NCBI GenBank assembly: GCA_027257055.1
Contig: JAPVLO010000007.1
Location: forward strand, 2,976,001 to 3,040,000
DNA length: 64,000 bases
Direction: 5' to 3'
Source of the DNA: Cephalopachus bancanus
Taxonomy: Eukaryota; Chordata; Mammalia; Primates; Tarsiidae
The notes beneath the pieces are model-generated. The model was not told the origin of the DNA and did not search any database. It worked only from the letters and a program-made list of their open reading frames with translations. Position numbers and translations under genes: made by a program. This document shows positions 11,946 to 22,313 of this stretch, in pieces (position 1 is the stretch's first letter; each line of letters begins with the position of its first letter).

Positions 11946-13004
11946 TTATCCTCCTGTTTGTCTCCAAAGCCTCCCTGCCTCCCTTGAACGTGGTTGGGGG
12001 GGTGTGCCAGACCAGTCTCAGGACGGGTGCAAGAGAGCAGAGCTGGAGCCTGGGAGGGGCTCGGCGTACAGACATAGCAGACACTGGCAGAATGAGGAGT
12101 CCTGCCTCCTGGTTTTTCTCAGAGAAAGCCAGAAGCACAGTGGGAGTCTTGGGAAGATTCAGTTCTCAGGAATGCTCTCTGATGCTGGGCCAACCTCCTA
12201 GAACTGGAGGGAAGACCAGCCTGCAATAAGTGGCTCTGAAACAGCCATGTGGGATGGCAGTGGGGGTGCAAAAGGCCCACCCAAGAGCTCAAGGCAGTAC
12301 AACAGTACCAACAGGCTACCTACTGGCTGCTGGGGTAGAGGGAGGTGCCAGCATGAGCCCTGGGCCCCCAAGATGCAGAAAGAGGAGGGGCTCCAGTACC
12401 TCTCACAGGGATGTTCAAAATCAGGCCAGCACAGCCTGCCCTAACCCCACAGCAACTGGGTGATTGGAGGCCCAAGACACTCCCCAGTGCCCATGCAGAG
12501 CTGTGGCCAGACTTTCACTCCCCAAGATGACTGCTTGGCCCAGCCCACAGCCTTGCCAACACCTGGACCACAGGTGTCATGTCTCTGGCTTCCAGAAGCT
12601 GTGAACTGACCCACCACCTCTACCTCCACAAACACCCCCAAAGCACAGCATCCAGTCCCAGCGCAGCCTCCCTGGTGGCTGCTCTCCACGACTCCCTGGC
12701 CTCCTGGGCCTCAGTCTCTTCCTCCATGACAAGCTGCTCCCACCAGTCCTGGTGTTGGGCCGAAGGTGGTGCCAAGCTCATTCTGGAGGGCCTGAAATAC
12801 CCACCTTGGCTCAGCATCCACACAGCACAGGCTGTGGATGGGAGGGGCTGGGGGTTGTCTGTGGTCAATAAGTTCTGCTTCCCCATGGGAGAATACAGAG
12901 CATACAGAGCCCCAGACCCTACACTCAGCCAAGGATACACATAGACCCCCTCAGATAAAAGCAGAGCTCACCACAGAAACAGGCCAAAGGAAGGAAGACA
13001 CAGG

Positions 13005-13100
13005 TCCTTGCATGTGTATACACACATGCCCACACAGGCACATACCATGCACACATGTGACCTGCCAGGACACCCGTGTACACAGATAAGGGTTCCCAGG
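13005..13100. repeat. CA-rich degenerate tract
   Basis: Alternating CACACA/CATG words ('catgcccacacaggcacata'). No other content is evident. Confidence 0.65.
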
Positions 13101-14097
13101 TCCATAATGACCCGCTGGCAGAGACACAAATGCCTTTGGCTTCCCACTGTCTGCACACTTGAGCACACCCAGAGGCTCCTGTACCGTGAGCTTTCCTGAC
13201 ACACAGGCACACGTGCACAGAAACGCACATGCACCTCACTCAGCCCAGGCGAGCGAGAGCAAAGGAGACCCTGGGACAGCCGACTGCAGGCGCGATGGCA
13301 GCTGGGGGGGCTGCCTCCCCGGCTCCACGTCAGCAAGGGGGATCCGCCTCCCTCCCTCACGGCATCCGCTGCCACCAGGCTGGGAACCTCACCAGGCTGA
13401 GCAGCGGCAGGGCAAGACTGGGAGCTCCTGGACCCAGCCTGTCTGTGGAACCCACACCTCCCGCTTCACCCCCGGTCTCAGGGGCCAACCACTACCAAGA
13501 GCACTCCAAGGCCACCAACTTCTGTCCTCGAATCACCAGAAGGGTCCGTGGCTCTAACAGTAGGTGGCCCAGTGGGGTCTGCAGTGTCTCTAGGGAGGGC
13601 CTAGCAAGGGGCAGGCACAGGGACTTCTGGAGGAAGGCACTTCAGGTTAAAGGGGCAGAGGTGTATCTGGGGGGGCGTTGAAAGGACTGCGTGGATACTA
13701 CTTAGACTGTGCATGGGGTTTGCCAGGGTAGGGTGGGGTGGGGGGCAGTTCCAGTCTCCTCTCCCCTGGTCAGCAGCTGTTCTCTTCGGGAGGAGGGAAA
13801 TGACCTGCTGGAAGGGCTGTCCAGAGGAAGGCTGGGGGAGGACCCCCTCCGCCTGCCTGGGCTCCCTCTGGCCCCAGGACCAGTTAGACGGTGCCCCTGC
13901 ATGTCCTTGACCTGGCAAAGTGGCTGCAACCTCTGCTAGAAAGCTTGGGGAGGCTGCTGTTCTAACTGATGGCCAGATCCCAGAGTTTCTGGTTGTTTCT
14001 ATCCCAGAATCGTGCCCGAGGAGGCGCCTGCCAGAAGCCCAACTCTGAGGCACCCCCACTCACCCAGGGCACAAGCTGTCAGCCATCCCACCACTTG

Positions 14098-15102
14098 ATG
14101 CAGGCCGCTGGGCACCCAGAGCCCCTCAACAGCTCTTCCTTCCCCTCTGTGATGGGCGCCACTCTCTCTCAGGACAATGGCACCAGGACCAATGCCACCA
14201 TCCCTGAACCACTGGCGATCTTGTATGTGCTCCTGCCAACCGTGTACTCTGTGATCTGCGCTGTGGGGCTGGCTGGCAACACGGCCGTCATCTGTGTGAT
14301 TTTGAGGGCACCTAAGATGCAGACAGTGACCAATGTGTTCATCCTGAACCTGGCCGTCGCCGATGGGCTCTTTACGCTGGTGCTGCCTATCAGCATCGCC
14401 GAGCACCTGCTACAGCGCTGGCCCTTTGGGGAGCTGCCCTGCAAGCTGGTGCTGGCCATCGATCACTGCAACATCTTCTCCAGCGTCTACTTCCTGGCCG
14501 TCATGAGCGTGGACCGCTACCTGGTGGTGCTGGCCACTGTGCGGTCCCGCCGCGCGCCCTGGCGCACTCCCCGGGTGGCCAAGGTCGCCAGCCTGTGTGT
14601 CTGGCTGGGCGTCATGGTCCTGGTTATGCCCTTCTTTGCCTTCGCCGGTGTCTACCACAATGAGTTGCAGGTCCCTAGCTGTGGGCTGAGCTTCCCGCAG
14701 CCGGAGAGGGCCTGGGTCAAGGCCAGCCGCGTCTACACACTGGTCCTGGGCTTCGCAGTGCCCGTGTGCACCATCTGTGTGCTTTACGCGGACCTGCTGC
14801 GCAGGCTGCGAGTCGTGCAACTCCACTCCGGTGCCAAGGCTCTGGGCAAGGCCAGGCAGAAGGTCACCATCCTGGTCCTTGTTGTGCTGGCCGTGTGCCT
14901 CCTCTGCTGGACACCCTTTCACCTGGCCTCCGTAGTGGCCCTGACCACAGACCTGCCCCAGACACCACTGGTCATCAGCGCATCCTACGTCATCACCAGC
15001 CTCAGCTATGCCAACTCATGCCTCAACCCCTTCCTCTATGCCTTCCTGGACGACAGCTTCCGCAAGAACTTCCGAGCCATGCTTGTGTGCCGAGGGGCCT
15101 GA
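14098..15102 (+). CDS. NPBWR2: Neuropeptides B/W receptor type 2 (GPR8 orthologue)
   Basis: Rhodopsin-family (class A) receptor of the plasma membrane that binds neuropeptides W and B and couples to Gi/o. The single uninterrupted frame gives 334 residues, close to the human 333. I chose the start at 14098 because MQAAGHPEP matches the human N-terminus; the frame stays open upstream to 13969, adding 43 codons that resemble nothing. Visible marks: N-glycosylation sequons at N11, N27 and N32; N61 of TM1; D89 of TM2 in LAVAD; C115 and C195, the conserved extracellular disulphide pair; the DRY motif at 139-141; CWTP at 270-273; NPFLY at 310-314. The neighbour OPRL1 belongs to the same broad opioid/somatostatin-like group and faces it tail to tail. 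Many substitutions relative to human rule out a human source. The C-terminus ends CRGA rather than the human-type ending. NPBWR2 is known to be absent from rodents. Confidence 0.98.
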   Translation: MQAAGHPEPLNSSSFPSVMGATLSQDNGTRTNATIPEPLAILYVLLPTVYSVICAVGLAGNTAVICVILRAPKMQTVTNVFILNLAVADGLFTLVLPISIAEHLLQRWPFGELPCKLVLAIDHCNIFSSVYFLAVMSVDRYLVVLATVRSRRAPWRTPRVAKVASLCVWLGVMVLVMPFFAFAGVYHNELQVPSCGLSFPQPERAWVKASRVYTLVLGFAVPVCTICVLYADLLRRLRVVQLHSGAKALGKARQKVTILVLVVLAVCLLCWTPFHLASVVALTTDLPQTPLVISASYVITSLSYANSCLNPFLYAFLDDSFRKNFRAMLVCRGA

Positions 15103-16290
15103 GCACTCCCCACCCACCTCTTCACCCCACCCTCACATACCCCTTTACCCTCAACCCCCACTACCTCCCCACCCACTTCCGCACTCTTACCCCTCACCCA
15201 CATTCCCCATCCATCTCTTCACCCCACCCTCACCCACCCCCTCAGCCCCATCCCCCACTACCTCCCCACTGACCTCCTCATCCCACCTCCTCACCCTAAA
15301 CCCTCACCTCCCAACTACCTCCTCACTCCATCCCCTGACCTCTACCCATCACCCACCTCCTCATCCCACCCCCTCACCCTTACCCCCCCGCCCACATCCC
15401 CCACCCACCTCTTCCCACTCCCTCACCCACTCCCTCCCCACCCTCTCCCACTCCCTAACCCCATCCCCACTACCTCCTCACCCCACTCCCTGACCCCACC
15501 CCTCACCCACCACCTCATCCCACCCCTCACCCACATTCCCCACACACCACTTCACCCCACACTCACCCACCCCTTTACCCCCACCGTCCATTACCTTCCC
15601 CCTCACTCCCTCCCCCCACCCCCTGCCCCACCTTCACTCTATCTCCTCTCACCCTTCACCCACTTTCTCATTCACCTCTTCACCCTACCCTCACCCCCTT
15701 CCTCACCCCACTCCCTGACCCTACAACCTCACCTCCACCCTCTGCCCATTCCCTCATCCCCATTCCCTTACCCCCTTATCCCTGCTTCCTACCTACTCCT
15801 CACCCCATCCTCCACCACCCCTCCTCTCTACCCCCACCCATCCCACATCCCCATCCTTTACACTCCTTCATCCCCACACCCCCACCTACTCCTCTCCCCA
15901 TCCCTCCCACTCAGTCCTTTACCCCCATCCCCCACAACACCTCTCAGGCTCCCGCCCCCTCACCCTCATTTTCCCACCCATACCCTCACCCCAAACTCCC
16001 CACCCCCCCACTCACAGCTTCAACATCCGACCCTCCCGCCTCGGCCCCACCCTTTCACCTATCCCTCAGGCCCCCCCCCCCTCACCCTCCTCCTTCTCAA
16101 CCCTCACCCCAGCCTCCCTACCCCCACCCCCTCACTCACACCTTTAAACCCCACCCCCTCATCCCCATCCCCCCACCTAACCCTCACCCCATCTTCCCAC
16201 CACTCCCTCACTCACCCCCTCCGCTCACCCCCTCACCCTATCCTCTCCACCAATTCGTTCACCCCTGCCCCCGCACCCACCCCCTTGCCT
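15103..16290. repeat. Long CCCTCACCC-type satellite-like array
   Basis: Beginning at the NPBWR2 stop codon, nearly 1.2 kb consists of degenerate CCCTCACC, CCCCACCC and TCACCCAC words with almost no G on the plus strand. Longer repeated phrases include 'cacccacctcttcaccccac' and 'tacctcctcaccccactccc'. The first part must be NPBWR2 3' UTR if the transcript extends into it. The complementary strand is rich in GGGTGAGGG runs. Open frames within it are compositional artefacts. Confidence 0.93.
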
Positions 16291-17399
16291 AGCCCTCACG
16301 TCCAGCTCAGACAACATCCCAACCTGTCTTCTCCATGCAGAAAGACAAAGACCCTTGAAGGTGGGCCAGAAGACCTGCAGAGACAACCAGGGGTGTGTCT
16401 CTTTCCACACTACTGCTCCTGGACTGCCCTGGGTGAACAAAGCGGGGATCCAGGCCCCAACAAAAGTTCTCAACATAACAGGCATCTTAAGTCCACTCAC
16501 CAGAGACAGACAGATGGACAAGCCCCCTGGACGTTTCCTTCCAGGTCCTCTCCAGCGACCTGAGAGCCCTAATGACTGTGGTCTGGAGGGGAAAGAATCT
16601 GAACTGTGACCTTGTCCTGGAGCCAGCACCGTGATGCACAGTCAGGACCCCTTGGGCCCCTCTGGAGATGGGTTGGCAGGTGACACATGTGTGGACATGT
16701 TGCTGCAAAGGCCAGGGATGTATGAATCAAATGCAACTCCCACACCTGGAACCCAAGTGCCATCTCATCAAGCCTCCCTTCCCCTGTCTCCATGCCATAA
16801 CCTTTGCCCCTTTGTACCCTTATGCTTGACCTGTGGCCCCTCATATTCTGCAACAGGACACAGAGGCCTTCCGCCAGGACCTCTGGGCCACCATAGCCTC
16901 AATGTCATCTGTCACTGAACAGGCTGACATAAGGAGTCCTTTCTCCCAGTGTGAAGTGAGTCCTGGCCTGGGCAAGTAGGAGCCACTGCTGAAACTCTGT
17001 GGGGAAGGGGGCTTTCAAGTGCAGGCCGCTCAGAGACCAAGGACTGCCAGGTGGGAAGGGCCGAGGGCAGGTCCCAGAGGACCACTCTGCTCTTGGGCAC
17101 ATGGCTTTCAGCACTCCAACCTGGCTACATAGTGTGAGTTTTCCAAGTTGGGCTCAGCCTTCATAATCCAGAACTCCAGTCAGTCTATCCAGCTGGCACA
17201 TGGGCCCACCATCTACCATCCCACAGGGTGCCCAGGGTATATGCCTGCCTCCCACCCACCAAGGACTCCAGATCTCCAGGCCACACAGGCCCATCTGAGC
17301 CCAGAGCAGCTCAGGCCTGTGTCACCACTTCCCCCACCCCCTGCCCACGCTGGTCAGCCCAAACACTCCAGTGTCATCTCTACAGTGTCTTCCCTGGCA

Positions 17400-17760
17400 A
17401 CACTGAGTTAGTTATCTATTGCTGTATAAAAAGCTTCCCCAAAACCTAGCAGCTTAAAACATTTATTGTGCCACAACTTCAGTGGGTCAGGAAGTTTGAA
17501 GTGGCTTATTTGGGTGGTTCTGGCTTCAGGTGTCTCATAGGGCTGCAATCAGGACGGTGGCTGAGGCTCCATTCACCTGGAGACTGGACAGGGGCTGGAA
17601 GGACCCCTCAGAAAAGGCCCTCTTCCATGACTGTTGGCAGGGGGCCTCCTTCCTTGACACGTCACTCCCCATGTAGCTGCTTGCATGTTCTCATGATATG
17701 GCACTGAGAGACCCAGAGCCCACACCCCAAGAGGGATACAAGACTCCTTGAGAAGTGTCA
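17400..17760 (+). repeat. Old interspersed repeat
   Basis: The text 'gttatctattgctgtataaa', 'acctagcagcttaaaacatt', 'acttcagtgggtcaggaagt' and 'ggctgcaatcaggacggtgg' belongs to a very common old mammalian repeat whose consensus begins TAGTTATCTATTGCTG. I recognise the family's text but do not assign a name. Confidence 0.65.
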
Positions 17761-18714
17761 GAAGCTGCTCCCTGTCCCTTCCACCACATCCTGCATATCT
17801 GAAGCAAATCACCAAGTCCAGCCCACACTCAGGGCCGGGACTCAGTTTTAAGCCACCGCCCACAGCCCGACTCTGCAGGAAGCACGCTCTCCCAACTCCT
17901 CGCTGTGCACAATCACACCTCGCACAACAGCGGCCTAATTACCACTGCATGAACACTGTTCCTGTGTCTTGGAGCTCCTTGAGGAGACAAGTGAGGCTCT
18001 CTGCGCTTCCAGAACATGCCATCCAAGATCACGCAGAGCCAGGTGTGATGTGTGCGGAGATGCGAGAGCATGCGGGAGGGGGCAGGTGGTGCGGGCAAAG
18101 AGAAGGCAGGTGCAGAAGCGGACACAAGCAGCCTCTGCCAGGACCAGGATCTCCCACCCTGCCCCTAGCTTGCCCTCTGGCTGCAACAGGACATCTCCAC
18201 AGCAGAGAAGGTGCCAACCACATTTCCTCTGAAGAGCCCACTTTATGCCCTCTGGGGACTCCTGTCCCCAACCACAGCCCAGCAATGGGATCCTGATGAG
18301 GCACAGCCAAGTGGCTTATGGACCCCCCCAGCCAGGGACCAGCGAGGCCTGAGGACTGGGGTCACCTGCCAGCCAGCGGGGAGGACAGGCACACCTCGCT
18401 AGGACATCCTCCCCCCACCATGGACCTCCCGACATGGCTTGGGGCATGGGACAGGGGTCCACACTGAGGAATTCTGCCAGGTACCCACGCTCTGGGCTCC
18501 TGGTCTCAGGAAGAACCTGGTCACAGAGTTCCAGACCCCAAATCTCACTGCCATCCCCACCAGAATCCACCTAGGACCCTCGGCTGAGCCCATCATGGGG
18601 GCCACAACACCCCCTGGTGGGCAGCATCCATGGCAGCTGGTGAACCCAAGCTTTCCAGAGATCTGACAGGACCCCAGACCCTCCCCTAGTCCCCAACCCC
18701 ACAAGGAAGGCTCT

Positions 18715-18800
18715 GAGGTTCCTTTTGCACAAAGGAGGAAACTGAGGCTCAGAGAAGCCAGATGACTTGACCAAGCCCAGCAATAGGGGGCAGATGACGG
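18715..18800 (+). repeat. MIR-like SINE fragment
   Basis: Contains 'aggaggaaactgaggctcag' and then 'acttgaccaagcccagcaat', the MIR core. Confidence 0.7.
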
Positions 18801-19094
18801 GAGTCCTGGTACAGGCAAGGGCCAGTGGAGCAGGGCAAGGTGGAGAGCTGGGGAGCAGGCAGCCTCCAGTGCCTCCCGCTGCCTCCTGTGGCCCCTTGTT
18901 CCTGCCTGGCTCCTTCTGGAAGATACCAGCGGTGGATGTTGACCCTGGACCCACACCCCACAAGACAGGACAGTCTGCAGCCCAGTAGTGCACACAGTCA
19001 TCCTTCCCCAAGTCCATACCAGCTCCTGAAACTGACATGGTGTGGCTTACTCCTCCCAAGTTCTCCCTTGGTATTAAATTTTTGTTTTAACAGC

Positions 19095-19535
19095 AATGTG
19101 TCTGTTGTGGACTAAAGGTTCCCCCAAAATTCGTGTGTTGAAATCCTATCCCCCTCAAGGTGATGGTATTAGGAGGTGGAGGACTTTGGGAGGTGATGAG
19201 GTCACGAGGGTGGAGTCTTCATTGAAAAAAACAGACTCTTCAATGTTGCAAGTATTTCTCTTTTTTTCTTTCCTTTTAATTTCACAAGTATTTCAATAGT
19301 TTGTCTTCAGGAAGGGCATTTGCAAAGAGATTAGTGCCTTCAAGAAAGGGACATTCTGGAGCTCTTGGGCCCATGTGAGGACCCAGTAAGAAATTAGTCT
19401 TCTGAAACCCGGGAGCAGACCTGCCCCAGAACCCAGTCATGCCTGCACCTTGTCTCGGACTTCCAGCCTCCAGAGCTGTAAAAATAAGTGTCTGCTGTTT
19501 ATAAACCATCGGGTCTGTGGCAGGTTGTTACAGCA
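19095..19535 (+). repeat. Old interspersed repeat interrupted by a short insertion
   Basis: The text 'ggttcccccaaaattcgtgt', 'tgatggtattaggaggtgga' and 'gaggtgatgaggtcacgagg', then after a break 'gattagtgccttcaagaaag' and 'ctgctgtttataaaccatcg', is a very abundant old repeat. About 100 bases at 19224-19325 do not belong to it. They form a foreign segment that is partly repeated at 20812-20880. Confidence 0.7.
19224..19325 (-). repeat. Short foreign segment, copy 1
   Basis: On the minus strand this reads as a coding-like fragment (FANALPEDKLLKY). After about 35 A-rich bases flanked by a repeated 'gaaatacttg', it continues with 'caacattgaagagtctg'. The same text, without the A-rich interruption, occurs at 20880-20812. 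Its origin is unknown. Confidence 0.6.
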
Positions 19536-19554
19536 TCATTAAAACTTGTATAAA

Positions 19555-19852
19555 GCGCCGGGCTTGGTGGCTCAAACCTGTAATCCCAACACTCTGGGAG
19601 GTGGAGGCGAGAGGACTGCTTGAGCTCAGGGGTTTAAGACCAGCCTGAGCTGGTCTTATTTTTTTATTGTCTCTACAATAAAAAAATCAAAAAAAAATTA
19701 GTAGGGCATGGTGGTACATGCCTGTGGTTCCAATTACTTGGAAAGCTGAAGTGGAAGGATCACCTGAGCCTAGTAGGTTGAGGCTGCGGTGGCCGTGAGC
19801 ATACTGTAGCACTCCAGCCTGGGTGACAATGAGACTCCGACTCAAAAAAAAC
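19555..19852 (+). mobile_element. Alu SINE
   Basis: Dimeric Alu: 'cgccgggcttggtggctcaa', linker 'gtctctacaataaaaaaatc', right arm 'gtacatgcctgtggttccaa', end 'gagactccgactc' plus A-tail. It is flanked on both sides by 'acttgtataaag' ('aaaacttgtataaagcgccg' before, 'aaaacttgtataaagccaga' after), a clear target-site duplication. Confidence 0.95.
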
Positions 19853-20811
19853 TTGTATAAAGCCAGACACTAGCCCATCTTCCCATGCCCTGAAGACAAG
19901 CACTTTTGCTGGAGTGTCACCATGCCACTCCCTCTGAAGCCCTCTGACAGGAGTCAGCCTGGGTTCGACCCACACAGGAACCAGGAGACTGACCCCATCA
20001 CACAGTGGGTCCAGTCCCCAGAGGAGATTGTTCTGTTCATCTTTCACCAAAACTCCCCTCAGATCTGCTCAAGGAAGGAGAAACAGGAAGGCATAGGGCT
20101 TCTGCTGAGATGATCCAGATGGCAGGAACACCCATCCACTGCATCCACAGGGAGCCTCTTTCCAAATGACAAAAGAGAGGGGCAACAGCTGGTTGTTTAG
20201 GGAAAACTATTTGTGTGGAAGAAAAGTAATAGCCCTTGCCAGCCCATTATACGCTAGGTCACCTTCTGCAACACTGGCGCTTCTTGAGGGACCTTCCATT
20301 AAGGACAGAGCCTGGCCTGCTGGGCAGCACAGGGCAGGTGGGAAGTCTTATGAACGAGATCCTACAGCCCCCTCCCGCCCACGTGCCAATCACAGAAAAG
20401 GTACGCCAACAGCCAGTCCAAGGTGGCAGGAGTCAGAAATGCCTGTTACAAGGAGAGCGCCAGAGTCAGGAAAGGGTTTTGTGATGGCCCTCCTTCCTCA
20501 ACCCAGAGGTGGGCTAAGGGTTAGCTACATGCACAGGGAATGGTACTTGTTGCATGCACAAACACATGAAGATGCATGTTACATCAGCACAAATTCACAC
20601 ATTTTTTAGACCTGGCAAGAAAACGCTACAGCCAGGCAATTCCCATCCTCAGAGCCTCCTGTCCCTGAGGGAGCCCTGGCCTCTCCAGAAGCAACCCTAC
20701 CAGCCAGGACTCCCCGAAACAGGAGGCACCAGCCCAGGCTCCATGGCCAAGGCAGAGCCTGCACTTTCTGTTCTTTGCAGGTGTCCTTGGTCACCTGGCC
20801 AAAGTCTTGGT

Positions 20812-20880
20812 GGAAAGAGTCTTTTCAATGTTGCAGGGTATTTCAGCAGTTCTTCTGCAGGAAGCGCATTGGTAAAGTCA
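20812..20880 (-). repeat. Short foreign segment, copy 2
   Basis: The minus strand reads FTNALPAEELLKYPATLKRLF-like text in one open stretch, similar to copy 1 at 19224-19325 but without its interruption. The two copies lie 1.5 kb apart and may be fragments of one retrocopied or duplicated sequence. I do not recognise the parent protein. Confidence 0.55.
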
Positions 20881-22313
20881 ACAACCCGCAGCTTCCATGT
20901 GTAGACCAGGGAGAGTGATCTTGGGGTACCATTGTGGGGCATCCTCTGAGGCACAAAGACCCCTATGTCTGTGAAGCAGTGACAGTCCTTGAAGCTTGAC
21001 TCAAGCAAGCCCTGCTGAGCCCTGCTCTGTGCTGGTTCTGCAACGCAGCCAGCTTCTGAGTGGACAGCGAGCTCTGGCCTTACTCAGAGAAGGGCTGGGC
21101 TGACCAGTGAGGCAGGTGGTCTCCAGTGGCTGCAAAGCAGAAATTGTCCAGCGGCCACCCTTCCAGGGCCCCCTCTCTCCTTCCCACAGCCTTCTGCCAC
21201 AGCCCAGCACAGCCACTGACTTCTGACATCAGGGAGAGACGAGACTGTGAGGGAGCCCTGAGAAGGCATGGGGATCCCCAGACAGAGAACATTCCCCCAC
21301 CCTGCCCCAAACAGAACAGCCAAGGCCAGGAACATGGGGCCTCTGCTTGGTGGACAATGGAACAGCCCATGGTGGTCCCGTGGCATCTTTCTCCAAGCCA
21401 CTCTTGTACTTGAGCAACAGCACTTAGAGTACATCCACAGCACAACAGTTCCTCACACTTCTGGAGGGAGTGGCCCAGGGCCTCCCACTGATCTCCTGAA
21501 GGGAAGTGGGAGTTGGCCCCCAGCCAAGTTTCAGGCAGGGACAAGCAGTCATGCAGCAGTGCTGGGACGTGGCAGGTCCACACACACTGCATGGTGGAGT
21601 CGGCTGAAAACCAGAGAAGTAGTTGGCTCAGACCCACTCAGGACCTGTGAACTCAGGGCGGAGGACTGATAGTGACTTGGATACTCCCTCCTAGGGAAAC
21701 GTTGGCTGCGCAAGCATAGTCAGGACTGGCAGGTCCTCCAGTTGGCAGCTCTAAGCTCAGGGCATATCCCAACCCAAGGAAATGCTACCCACTGTGCTCC
21801 CTGGGCAGCACCAGGTGTGTGCAGCTGCCCTGAAGGGACACCACTGGACACCGTCGGAGCCCTGCTGTGCAAAACAAACAGCACACAGCACATGGGTGTA
21901 CACGACTACACAGCTGCTGCTACTCCTCTGGGTGTGAGCCCACCTGGGGTTCTGACAACTTGGCAGAGGGAGATGCCAGCAAAGAGTCACATGGAGTGTG
22001 GGAGCAAGTACCCTGCTCCAATTGGTGGAGACTACTGGAGCGGAGGGCATCAGCAAGGTGCGCTTGTGTTCTCCAGGCCCTGCACCTGGAGGGCAGCGTT
22101 AGTCTAACCGGGCTGGAGAGGCAGCCCTAATGCTTGGACCTGTCCCATGATGTCCCAAGGTCCTTCTCTGGGACCAGAGGGAAAGCCCATCCAAGGCTCT
22201 GGATGCTCAAGCCTCAGGTGTGTCCGCTAGAGAGCAGTAACCTGTGTGAGCTCTGTGTTGGGCGTCGACGGGCTCTGTGGGCTGACAGGCACCATGGGCA
22301 GGTCCACGCCTAG

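Larger units (their letters stand above)
1..14097. other. Intergenic region upstream of NPBWR2
   Basis: No intact gene is recognisable here. The many open frames are short, overlap on both strands and resemble no protein I know, apart from the borealin retrocopy described separately. The region holds a tetranucleotide repeat, MIR-like pieces, Alus, an old split repeat, CA/TG-rich tracts and a CCTGGGGTCC minisatellite. The stretches 5.1-8.5 kb, 8.7-10.9 kb and 12-14 kb are otherwise GC-rich sequence in which I see nothing functional. In the human locus the equivalent interval separates NPBWR2 from MYT1; no MYT1 exon is visible. Confidence 0.7.
16291..22313. other. Interval between NPBWR2 and OPRL1
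   Basis: The two genes converge here. The interval contains old interspersed repeats, one Alu, a MIR fragment and a pair of related short segments, described separately. The part nearest 22313 should contain the OPRL1 3' UTR. I could not place a polyadenylation signal by eye. No further coding gene is recognised. Confidence 0.6.

Noticed and set aside
15008..15493. Pro/Ser/His-rich frames after NPBWR2
   Set aside because: They are produced by the CCCTCACC array and partly overlap the receptor in a wrong frame.
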